64,000 nt of DNA from Liolophura sinensis. Lineage: Eukaryota > Mollusca > Polyplacophora > Chitonida > Chitonidae. Made by a program: the position numbers and the translations under genes. The stretch is taken from NCBI RefSeq assembly GCF_032854445.1, contig NC_088295.1:91753805-91817804 (forward strand), in the 5' to 3' direction. This document shows positions 47,377-56,974 of the stretch, piece by piece (the first letter of the stretch is position 1; each line of letters opens with the position of its first letter). Under the pieces are notes generated by a model. The model saw only the letters and a list, made by a program, of their open reading frames with translations. It searched no databases and was not told the DNA's origin.

Positions 47377-50300
47377 TAGATAGATAGATATACAGTGGCA
47401 AATTAAATCAACACAAAGTACTTAAACAGTGAAATAATAATGAAAGCAAGCGTGAATTTTGCCACCATAACTATGCCAACCAATGGAAGAGATAGGTAAG
47501 TGGGAGACGGCCCATTACCTACCCCTTTCTATCCCTCCAGAAGTTCATGATACACATGCTGAAAGTATAGAACAAGTGAGTGGGTGATGGCCCTTTCCCA
47601 TCCCCTTCTCTTCTGCACATGAGCTCATGTGTACTATGATGGCATTCTCAAAATAAAGTATCATTTTCAGTATATAATCCCTTCAAGATATTGGTTCTAA
47701 AAACACTGAACTGAGTAAGAACACTGAATTTCTTTACTCAAAGGTTTCAGTTCTTGGGAAAGGCGTTTTTAGTTTAACAGCAGTAGTAGATCTTAAATTC
47801 ACAGCAGAGTTTAATTCAGTTGAGAATAGAGCTGAACCATATGCTGGGAAACAGTCATTAAGGGATTTGTATACATTGATAACCTTGCAGTAGTCTACGA
47901 GTTGACAAATAGTAAGGCATTTTAACTTTTGGAAAAGAACTGTTTTTAGGGGTGTGTTTGTCCACATAAGTATTAATGTCTGTCAGCTTCCTGATGGAAG
48001 CATGGTTAGCCCATGGCGTTTGTTTTGTTCATTCCCAAAAACCTGAAAGCTGTATGGAAAAGTACATTAAGTATATATTATTTGGGACATTGTTGTGAAG
48101 GAGCAGTTTAAATAAGATCCAGAACATATATGTGTAGTAGTCTATGCTTTATGTAAGTGTTGTTGACTTAAAGTTGCTGCAGATTAGAATTGAGACCTAC
48201 ATTTATTTTTTATATATCAGTGAAATCCCACCATTTCCTTCATTGATAAAAATGATATCTTCACAAGTTAGATATCACTTTTGTTATTAAATTTTGCTAT
48301 TACACTGCTGAAGACCAGCGCAATATATAGTTTGCCAAAATAAGAGGTAGAAATTCTTTGTGCTTTTAATTTATGGAAATACCTATATTGCATTAGCATT
48401 AAGCACTTTGTAGAATGTATAATTACTTACAGACAGTGTTTAAAACTGTACAAAGGTTTTTTGAGCAAGAGCATGAAAGAAATTGCAGAGCGTATGAATA
48501 GAATCAGAAATATGACGAAGATGGCACATTGCTTATTTTTTTCACGGATGCAACAGATAAACTGATATGCATGTATATACATGTAGAGAAAATGTTGGTA
48601 TAAATAATAGATGGAATGTTGCACTGTGAAGGTTGAATACCATAAATATTGTTCTCTTGAAAGGTATTTTCAGGTATTTATATTTATGGTATTCAACCTT
48701 CAGTGTGCAATACCCTCTATGTATCATCCTTGTGGAACGGTTTGAAATCAGGAGAAAATGTATTAAGGATCAATCAGTAACACACAGTATGTCATTGCTT
48801 CTTTTCTATGATCGTTTCAGGTAAGAGATGTCAGAACAACAGATGACATCATCATTACTGTGAAACTGATGATATTTTATGGACTTCAGGATGTCATCAC
48901 CATGGTAAGAATTGGTTTTTGTGGAAGTATGGTCACATTTTATTATAACTGAAAATCATCGTCATTAAAGTGGAATAGATTTCCCAGCATGCATTCATTA
49001 CAGAATGAAGAAAAAATTGCGCTGTTGTACATTGATTTTAATATTTATAGTTTACTGAAATGAAATGTTTTGTGTGGAAGGCCTATGTTATAGTGTTCAT
49101 TATGTAAACATGTTTACAAGGGACATCTTTTATGGAGTACTGCGTGACCACTTTTATTTACTTTGCTATTTCAGTTAGACACAACACATGATCCAGTCGC
49201 TGACATGATCAAGTAAGTGTGCAAAGGATCAAGTAAGTGTGCAAATGATCAAGTAAGTGTGCAAATGAAAACACATGCAGTTCCTCATTGATGGTAATTG
49301 TGATAGGGATGAAATTGATTCTAATACTGACATGTCTTATGAATGAATCAATACGTCTATTATTTCTTGAGTTAAATTTCCTTACTTTTGTCAGTACATA
49401 GTTTGCAGTTGTAGTGTATATAAACTGTGAAGTACAACTATGGTCTCCAGTAAAAAGAGAATGAAGGTGTTTAAAGTCAGTACATGTACATGTATACCTT
49501 TGCTCTTCAGTGCTGTTTGTGCTGATGTCATCGCCTATGTGGGCAGGCGCACGTAAGTAACAACAGTATTCTGTTTAGACACACATTTTTGCATGAATTA
49601 TTTCACCCTTTTGGACATGTCGAAAGTATGTTGAGTTTGATTTACTTTAAATTTACAGGGAGAATACTGTTTATAGATGACTTGTAAGGGTATTAAGCTT
49701 CATGTTAAGCAAGTCAAGGCTGGATTTGACTTTACTCAAATTATATGGAGTTTACACCAGTGCAGTAAGTTATCTTATGAGATAAATCCAAGATGTAAGA
49801 TGATCAGGTAACAATGTCCATGACAGGTACGCCCAGTTCCTGGAGCAGACGGATGAGCTGAGTAGACTGACCACCTTTCCTCAGCTAGTACAGCGGACTG
49901 AGCGTGTGGGGTTTAGTGTTCATAAGGTGGTCTATAGGGGCTACCATGCCACAGAGCAGCTCCAGGTAAAGCTTTTCTCAACTGTAGTATAGAGGACTGA
50001 TCATTTAGGGTTGAGTGTTCATAAGGTGGTCTATAGGGGCTACCATGCCACAGAGCAGCTCCAGGTAAAGCTTTCCTCAACTGTAGTATAGAGGACTGAT
50101 CATTTAGGGTTTAGTGTTCATAAGGTGGTCTATAGGGGCTACCATGCCACAGAGCAGCTCCAGGTAAAGCTTTTCTCAACTGTAGTATAGAGGACTGATC
50201 ATTTAGGGTTTAGTGTTCATAAGGTGGTCTATAGGGGCTACCATGCCACAGAGCAGCTCCAGGTAAAGCTTTCCTCAACTGTAGTATAGAGGACTGATCA

Positions 50301-53300
50301 TTTAGGGTTTAGTGTTCATAAGGTGGTCTATAGGGGCTACCATGCCACAGAGCAGCTCCAGGTAAAGCTTTCCTCAACTGTAGTATAGAGGACTGATCAT
50401 TTAGGGTTTAGTGTTCATAAGGTGGTCTATAGGGGCTACCATGCCACAGAGCAGCTCCAGGTAAAGCTTTTCTCAACTGTAGTATAGAGGACTGATCATT
50501 TAGGGTTTAGTGTTCATAAGGTGGTCTATAGGGGCTACCATGCCACAGAGCAGCTCCAGGTAAAGCGTTCCTCAACTGTAGTATAGAGGACTGATCATTT
50601 AGGGTTTAGTGTTCATAAGGTGGTCTGTACGTGTTACCATGCCACAGAGCAGCTCCAGGTAAAGCTTTTCTCAACTGTAGTATAGAGGACTGATCATTTA
50701 GGGTTTAGTGTTCATAAGGTGGTTTATAGGGGCTACCATGCCACAGAGCAGCTCCAGGTAAAGCTTTCCTCAACTGTAGTATAGAGGACTGATCATTTAG
50801 GGTTGAGTGTTCATAAGGTGGTCTGTACGTGCTACCATGCCACAGAGCAACTCCAGGTAAAGCTTTCCTCAACTGTAGTATAGAGGACTGATCATTTAGG
50901 GTTTAGTGTTCATAAGGTGGTCTATACGTGCTACCATGCCATAGGTATTGCTATATCCGATCCTGAAGTTAGGATAGCTGCTTCTGGATTGTTTGCTTGC
51001 CCCTGTCAAGACAGGGCTCAATATTATACAAGACAGGACTGTTTGATTGTTATCAGTGTAGATAATTCATACACAGCTTATTTACGTTTGAATGTTAGAG
51101 GTGTACATGATTCATACACAGCCTATTTACCGTTGAATGCTAGAAGTGTACATGATTCATACACAGCCTATTTACCGTTGAATGCTAGAAGTGTACATGA
51201 TTCATACACAGCCTATTTACCATTGAATGCTAGAAGTGTACATGATTCATACACAGCCTATTTACGTTTGAATGTTAGAAGCGTACATGATTCATACACA
51301 GCCTATTTACCGTTGAATGCTAGAAGTGTACATGATTCATACACAGCCTATTTACCGTTGAATGCTAGAAGTGTACATGATTCATACACAGCCTATTTAC
51401 CGTTGAATGCTAGAAGTGTACATGATTCATACACAGCCTATTTACCGTTGAATGCTAGAAGTGTACATGATTCATACACAGCCTATTTACCTTTGAATGC
51501 TAGAAGTGTACATGATTCATACACAGCCTCTTTACTTTTGAATGCTAGAGGTGTACATGATTCATACACAGTCTATTTACCGTTGAATGCTAGAAGTGTA
51601 CATGATTCATACACAGCCTATTTACCTTTGAATGCTAGAGGTGTACATGATTCATACACAGCCTATTTACCATTGAATGCTAGAAGTGTACATGATTCAT
51701 ACACAGCCTATTTACCGTCGAGTGCTAGAAGTGTACATGATTCATACACAGCCTATTTACCTTTGAATGCTAGAAGTGTACATGATTCATACACAGCCTA
51801 TTTACCGTCGAGTGCTAGAAGTGTATGTGATTCATACACAGCCTATTTACCTTTGAATGCTAGAAGTGTACATGATTCATACACAGTCTATTTACCGTTG
51901 AATGCTAGAAGTGTACATGATTCATACACAGCCTATTTACCTTTGAATGCTAGAGGTGTACATGATTCATACACAGCCTATTTACCATTGAATGCTAGAA
52001 GTGTACATGATTCATACACAGCCTATTTACGTTTGAATGTTAGAAGCGTACATGATTCATACACAGCCTATTTACCGTTGAATGCTAGAAGTGTACATGA
52101 TTCATACACATCCTATTTATGCTTGATTGTTATGAATACTTGGCTGGTTATAACCTTTGATTGTACATGTATATAAGACATAATTGTTTGATTGTTACAC
52201 AAAACAAGACTGTTTAATTGTTTTTCAGGTCTTAACTGTTTGAATTTAACACAAAACATAACTTTTTGATTGTTACAGATGACAGGACTTTTTGGTTTTT
52301 ACAAATAACAGGACTGTTAGGTTGTTACAGGTGTTAGGGCTGTTTGGTTGTTACACATGACACTACTGCTTGGTTGTAGTTTGAGACATTGCTGTTTGAC
52401 TGTTTAACCAGGCAATGCAGACAGAGGCCATAGAAGCCAGAACTCGCCTTAGATTGGACGCAGAGATTGAAGGACAAAGACAGCAGTTGGTGGACTACAA
52501 ACTGGAGAAGGAGCAAGCTCGCACAAAACTACGTGGGTTTTACTGGTTCCATTTTTTTTGTTTTTTTCTCATCCTCAGTTTCTGTGGTGAAAATTTGCAC
52601 CACCTTTGAAACTGACAATCCTCGTGCTGTTCCCTCTGTGATATTAATTGTCTAAATACTGGTCTGTAACACAAACAAATTTGTATCAATAAACTGATTG
52701 ACTGTATTGTGTCAGATTAAGCTGCACCCAGTCTCTGCATATCATTTGTGTTCGTGTATTCTTACATGTAGGTCAGAGCATGGAGGAGAGCAAGCAGAAC
52801 CACAAGCAGAAGGTTGATGGGCTGAAGCAAGCCCATGAGCTGGGTATGAAACAGGAGGAGCACAAGTATCAGTTAGAAATTGAGGACAAATGGGTTAGAG
52901 CACGACTGGGTAAGTTAAACGGTAGGACATGAACACTACTCACCTCCAGGCTGGGGGAATTTTACATTAGTCCAGTAGTAGAATTGTAGATGGGAAATCC
53001 AGAGATTGCTGGTTCAAATCGACAGCTGGTGGAATTTTATTTATTTATTGATTTGATAAGATTTCTGAAGAATTTTCCCCAGCTCGTATTAGCCTGTTCA
53101 GACATGGCCCTGTGATCAGATTTAGTAGCTTGCGTAGCACACTCTGGTGTATTGGTGGACTTGCGAGTGATGGAAAGTCACAATGATGTGTATGAGACTT
53201 TATCCTGCAATGGACAACATCGGTCGCGTGGGGGTATGTGTGTATTCTTGCATCAAGCAGCCAACATCATGTCTTCTGAGTAGGTTATCTCCCTTGGTTT

Positions 53301-53774
53301 GTTTGTGAAAATAATGGTCACATCACTGAAGCAGTTTGCCAAATCATTGGTCTTAGCACTTAATCCTTTTGTAGGATAAATTTGTTACATGGTCACAAAG
53401 TGATAGGATACAGAAATATATGGTGTCAGTAATTCTCATATCATGCTCAGGCAGCATGAGGGCTACTGACACCATATCTTTCCGTATCCTACCACATCTA
53501 CTCCATGGTTTGCTTTATGTCTGGAGCAGTGCCAACATGTATGTTCACATTTTTCTTGAGGACTGTTTCACAGCCACACATCAGTGTTAGCGCCTGATAA
53601 AATTTTTTTTTTTTTTGTGCAGATCTCCAGGCTGGGGAGCAGAAGGATGCTGAAGAACACCTGAGAGAGCTTCATCACTTAGGCGTGGACATGACAAAAT
53701 ATATGTTGAGCCAGCAGGCAGCACCTGTCAACGAGGAGGTTCAGTTCGTGGGGCTGGACAGAAAGGGGAGCTAA
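40617..53774 (+). CDS. SPFH/Band 7-like coiled-coil protein, 11 exons, 395 aa
   Basis: Exons: 40617-40703, 41293-41399, 45103-45270, 46133-46244, 48821-48904, 49175-49212, 49511-49552, 49827-49965, 52412-52532, 52772-52909, 53623-53774. All introns are GT..AG and phases agree throughout. The N-terminal 70 residues (EALIFNVQGEGRLVVGPQRV) resemble a beta-rich lead-in. Residues about 75-260 look like an SPFH/Band 7 domain: DVRTTDDIIITVKLMIFYGL, then DTTHDPVADMINAVCADVIA and GFSVHKVVYRGYHATEQLQA. Residues about 260-370 are a charged coiled coil (EARTRLRLDAEIEGQRQQL). There is no signal peptide or membrane segment, unlike stomatins, so it is probably cytosolic. The function is unknown. The start is the first ATG after the acceptor; an in-frame ATG at residue 4 is an alternative. 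Confidence 0.85.
41049..41070. repeat. poly-C tract of 22
   Basis: An uninterrupted run of 22 C in the first intron of the SPFH-like gene, preceded by CAGCCCA. Exact length is likely to vary and to be unreliable in assembly. Confidence 0.9.
41639..41707. repeat. (AT)n microsatellite
   Basis: About 68 bp of alternating AT interrupted by GTATATAT units, within intron 2 of the SPFH-like gene. Confidence 0.95.
42010..42440. repeat. 46-bp intronic minisatellite, about 9 copies
   Basis: GTCTGTTCATATCTCCCACG followed by AACGTTCAGAAAATGTGTCC repeats every 46 bp in intron 2 of the SPFH-like gene. Frames shift from copy to copy because 46 is not a multiple of three, yet 150-176-codon frames remain open by chance. 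No exon sequence is visible in the unit. Confidence 0.95.
43440..45102 (+). repeat. 40-bp array of the exon-3 acceptor, about 41 copies
   Basis: The unit is GGTTTATTTTCAG/GCCATG followed by TGAGATGTTTCACAATCCTCT. It is about 13 nt of intron ending in AG plus about 27 nt identical or nearly identical to the start of exon 3 of the SPFH-like gene (45103, reading GGCCATGTGAGATGTTTCAC in the true copy). The array fills the last 1.66 kb of intron 2 and ends at the real exon. Copies near 43.4-43.8 kb are the most diverged and those near the exon are the most uniform. Confidence 0.95.
45860..46070 (+). mobile_element. diverged near-full-length SINE
   Basis: A tRNA-like head (TTCGTGGCCAAGGTGGTTAG, GTGATCACTGTGAGTCCAGC) is followed by the tail words TTTCCTCCCATGATAATGCT and GCGGCAGTTGTGTACCTGAA. 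It ends in CAGGTAAATACATGAACAAA. It lies in intron 3 of the SPFH-like gene. Confidence 0.82.
46245..46792 (+). repeat. 47-bp array of the exon-4 donor, about 11 copies
   Basis: Exon 4 of the SPFH-like gene ends CCAGTTCTACTATAAT/GTAAGT at 46244. Directly downstream, the segment CATACCAGACCAGTTCTACT - ATAATGTAAGTTCACACAGC is repeated about 11 times with a period near 47 bp. Nearly every copy preserves GTAAGTT. One of the last has ATAAGTT, which destroys the GT. Confidence 0.95.
47342..47392. repeat. (TA)n(GATA)n microsatellite
   Basis: About 30 bp of TA repeats followed by four GATA units, in intron 4 of the SPFH-like gene. Confidence 0.95.
47734..47967 (-). pseudogene. possible non-LTR retrotransposon ORF2 3' remnant
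   Basis: The minus-strand open frame contains VINVYKSLNDCFPAYGSALF and NLRSTTAVKLKTPFPRTETF. The pattern VYKSLN..P.Y...LF followed by an LRS motif and a basic run resembles the C-terminal end of LINE-type reverse transcriptase proteins. The match is short and from memory of the family pattern. No other part of the element is visible, so it would be a 5'-truncated relic. Confidence 0.4.
48618..48712. repeat. inverted repeat with 21-nt perfect arms
   Basis: GAAGGTTGAATACCATAAAT-A at 48628-48648 is exactly reverse-complementary to TATTTATGGTATTCAACCTT-C at 48681-48701, with a 32-nt loop. Weaker pairing continues about 10 nt further out on both sides. It lies in intron 4, about 110 bp before exon 5 of the SPFH-like gene. 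It could be a small foldback element or a precursor-type hairpin. Confidence 0.85.
49204..49268 (+). repeat. about 20-bp triplication of the exon-6 donor
   Basis: Exon 6 of the SPFH-like gene ends GACATGATCAA/GTAAGTGTGC at 49212. The segment GATCAAGTAAGTGTGCAAA is then repeated twice more immediately downstream, giving three consecutive GTAAGT donors about 20 bp apart. Confidence 0.93.
49870..50955 (+). repeat. 99-bp array of the exon-8 donor, about 10 copies
   Basis: Exon 8 of the SPFH-like gene ends CACAGAGCAGCTCCAG/GTAAAG at 49965. The preceding 57 nt of coding sequence, that donor, and about 40 nt more are repeated about nine further times to 50.9 kb with a 99-bp period. The part of the unit matching the upstream coding sequence CTCAGCTAGTACAGCGGACT has drifted to CTCAACTGTAGTATAGAGGA. 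The donor-proximal part is nearly invariant. A final copy at 50.94 kb loses the donor. Confidence 0.95.
51060..52130 (+). repeat. 45-bp intronic minisatellite, about 24 copies
   Basis: GATTCATACACAGCCTATTT - ACCGTTGAATGCTAGAAGTG - TACAT repeats with an exact 45-bp period. A 419-codon + strand open frame (50917-52176) spans it, encoding a 15-residue repeat (HDSYTAYLPLNARSV). It sits in intron 8 of the SPFH-like gene between arrays and no exon boundaries flank it. I treat it as a non-coding minisatellite. Confidence 0.95.
52950..53065 (+). mobile_element. possible tRNA-derived SINE fragment
   Basis: GAGATTGCTGGTTCAAATCG contains a good B-box, with a T-rich end (ATTTTATTTATTTATTGATT) following. 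The A box is poor and no target-site duplication was found. Intronic, in the SPFH-like gene. Confidence 0.35.
53405..53490. repeat. inverted repeat with 27-nt arms
   Basis: 53405-53431 (AGGATACAGAAATATATGGT-GTCAGTA) pairs with 53464-53490 at 25 of 27 positions. The loop of 32 nt contains a smaller palindrome around ATGCTCAGGCAGCATG. It lies in intron 10 of the SPFH-like gene. It could be a foldback element. Confidence 0.85.
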
Positions 53775-53870
53775 CTGGCCACAATTACTTACATTCTACA
53801 TGTACCTGTAGTACTGATTACATGAAATACTTAAATTGTCAGATTTGTACGTCGATAACAGAGCTATAAC

Positions 53871-53938
53871 AATAAACCGTTGTGGATGTCAGAGAGCTAA
53901 CAAAGGGAGATAACTGTCGTGGAATAAATGCAAATGAT
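53871..53938 (+). terminator. polyadenylation signals of the SPFH-like gene
   Basis: AATAAA occurs at 53871-53876 and 53933-53938, about 100 and 160 nt after the stop codon, with a further AATAAA near 54107. Any of these could direct 3' end formation. Confidence 0.5.
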
Positions 53939-55534
53939 CATTAGATATTAGCACGAGATCGTTGGATATTACCTCGTGAACATTGGATATTATTTTGTGA
54001 GCGTGACTTTGCATTCCTTGGGAGCGTGATCGTTGTGCATCATGTTTTGCAGGATATCATGTGACCGCCTCTCAACCAGAGGAAACAAAGAGTATCCCTA
54101 CGAGGTGTAATAAAATGACTTCATGTACAGTTCCTGGTGATTAAATGTAATGTGTACACATTGTACATTTTTGTAAAAGCGATCTATTTAGACATGTATA
54201 CATGTTTGATATTCTTTCAAAGTGGAAGTGACTGACCTGTGAACAATAACAAATATTTTCTCTATCTGTTTTCAGTATGCATTTTAATGATAGTTTGTAC
54301 ACATTTTGTATGTACATGTAGTGTATACATTTTTGATAACTGTTTCCTCATCTTATACATGAAGGAAGTTGGCAGTTACTCCTGTAAATCCATGTGGAAT
54401 TGTGATATAAAACAGCCGTCCATTGACTGGGACTGTAACCATCGAGTGTTAGTAACCCGCAGATCAAAAACCTCTGCAGATTTACACAAGATATATGTCA
54501 TTCTAGGCATAATGTTATGTAATTATCTTTGGTGAACAATTTTTTATTCTTGTGTGTACATTAAGTGGTTGGTTTTAAAACCCCACACTGTAAATATTCT
54601 GATTGGCAATCAATATAATCTTGACTATCACATGAACAGATAAACCGTACATGTATTATTTATGGTCTACCACAAACTGAATGAGGTTTGACAGTGTCAG
54701 ATTTAATAAACTAATACAAAAGTTTTTGAAGCCACAGTGTCAGATATTATTTATGTTATAGATCTTACTGCAAAGTTCTTCAGCATTTATTCTCAGATTC
54801 GTGTTGGTATATTTTTGGAGTTGTGTACAGTCTGTTCCTATGTGGCACTATTCTTTCGTAGTGTGAATGTTGTTGCCAGGCAGTGCATGGCCTCTTGTAA
54901 GAATCCAATGAGCTTGTTTACAGAGATGTTCAATGAAATTTTTAAATCATGGCATAGGCACTGTTTTTAACTGTTCTACGTATACACATTTATTTTTGAT
55001 AAAACACTCTCTGAAGAAATGATGTTGGAGTTGTTTATTTCCATGGCTATTGTTTTATTCCTCAGACCCACAATGACTCCACTGATGTCAGGGCTTTGCA
55101 AGGCCACTAGCATTACACGGGAGCTGGGTGCTAATTTTCACTCAACAACCTATCCTGTAACCTAGCGGTGGCATGCTTACTACATTAAATGTCTGTTTTC
55201 ATTGAAATGTTGCTGCTTTATTGGCCATGAAAAGCAGCTGCATCCACAAACTTCAAAGGCCACTAACCGCAACTAATTAATTAGACTAAGTGCTACTTTG
55301 ACGACAGCTGCTCTGTTGTGGCGAATGTAGTGGCGCACATCCTGAAATGCGACTGTCGCTTATTTACACACAGTGGTGATTAGGTGTATTGTTAAGGTAG
55401 TAACCCACTGCCTTTCACCATGTTCACCAAGTACCTGACAGGTCTCCTGCCGACTTTCAGCGTCCTGGATGCAGACCTTAGCTACATGTACTGGTTATCA
55501 TATAACTGGTGAAAACTATTATTTTCCACTCTTA

Positions 55535-55630
55535 CCTGTTTCCTCCCATGGTAATGCTGGCTACCATCATATAAGTGAAATATTCTGGAGTATTTCGTAA
55601 AACATCAATGAAATAAAATGACCCAATAAA
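55535..55630 (+). mobile_element. diverged SINE tail
   Basis: TTTCCTCCCATGGTAATGCT, CATATAAGTGAAATATTCTG and CGTAAAACATCAATGAAATA match the common SINE tail. It is 5'-truncated and no target-site duplication was found. Confidence 0.82.
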
Positions 55631-56278
55631 TAAAAACCATTGTTTTACATCACAACGGTATTTGTACAAAGAAATGTAAAAAAAATGTTTTTGAGCTAAG
55701 TTGTACATGTACACTATAAATGCTTTCCGAAGCACATGTGTCTCATTTTTTGTTTTACTTTTTTATCCCATTTCAGATCATTTATTTACAATCTTGAATT
55801 CTGCAAGGTTTTTGAAGTAACAACTCTTGCAGTAAAATGCAAACTCCAATGTAAAATGAGAAGAATCGCATAGATTTTCTCATGAAGTTTGCTTTTCATA
55901 TGAGAATGTCATTTATTGTTCTGCAGCTTTGATAAAGAAATGAAGAACAAACACCTTGACAAAGAAGGCTCAGCTTGTATTGGCAGAAAACCACAAGACA
56001 ATAACAAGAGAATAAATACAAGAGAATGTACTAACTTCATACAAAATTATGTTTATACAATTTTGTTGGTATTATATGACAGCACCACAGAAAGTTCCAT
56101 GGCAGTTGTGAAAGCTTCATCTGCCCGTTATCTTGGTAAAAATCTTTGTGGGGAAAAAGGAGCTGTGACCTGCAAATCTATGTGCACTGATAATGCTTAC
56201 CTAACCAGCCTGTACACATATTAGAAAGGGGGTGGTTCAGAGCAACCAATACCTTTGCTCAGTAATGTGTGGATTCGT

Positions 56279-56284
56279 TTTATT
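56279..56284 (-). terminator. IFT46: candidate IFT46 polyadenylation signal
   Basis: TTTATT on the + strand is AATAAA on the minus strand, about 690 nt downstream of the IFT46 stop codon. Other A/T-rich candidates exist nearer 55.9 kb, so this is tentative. Confidence 0.3.
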
Positions 56285-56974
56285 TTTGACGAGAACTAAT
56301 AAGATGATGACTTACAATTAATAATATCAACACCTTCTCAATCAATGTTTGAGATAAAAAGTGCTGAAATATTCATATGTTTCAAAACACATGATGAAGA
56401 CTTCCAAATCATTTTGATCAGTTATTCATAAAACAGTATCAGCAGTTGTACACACCTCTCTTCAAAAACGTGCTATCTCAAAAACATGGTTTGTGAAAAA
56501 TTTCTTGGTAACTGACTCCAATTGAGACACACTGAAATATCAGAAAGCACGGATCAGAAGACGATATACTCCCCCTAACATACATTTGACACTGAATAAA
56601 GAATGGATACCAGATAACTGAAGACACAACATGGGCTGTTGATAGTGACAGCTGAGTAAACGTTCCCACCTATCCCTTCATGAATGAGATCATACAATAA
56701 GCAGTTATGTGCCAGCTACGTGGGCTGCACCATAAAATTACAGGATGCTGGGGCACGCGAAGGCTGATGGTCAATTCAGTCCTGCTATACAACCTGAAAT
56801 AAATCACTTCATCTGTGTTCAGGGAGAACGTGGCGACACATTGATCCCACAGGTTTCAGAATGGACGGATTCTGAGGCAAGGCAACATTTCATTCGTTCA
56901 TGCTTACAGTCCTGCTAAATGGGCAGTGCCTTTCATGGTTTCCTCACATTGGCCCGGTCATCATGGGTACCTTC

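Larger units (their letters stand above)
53775..56274. other. convergent 3' region between the SPFH-like gene and IFT46
   Basis: No coding region is supported. The longest open frame (55916-56224, +) has no recognisable domain. The two genes point at each other here, so their 3' untranslated regions probably occupy much of the 3.2 kb. Confidence 0.5.

Noticed and set aside
55916-56224. 102-codon open frame as a gene between the convergent genes
   Set aside because: No recognisable domain, ordinary AT-rich composition and a position in probable 3' untranslated sequence.
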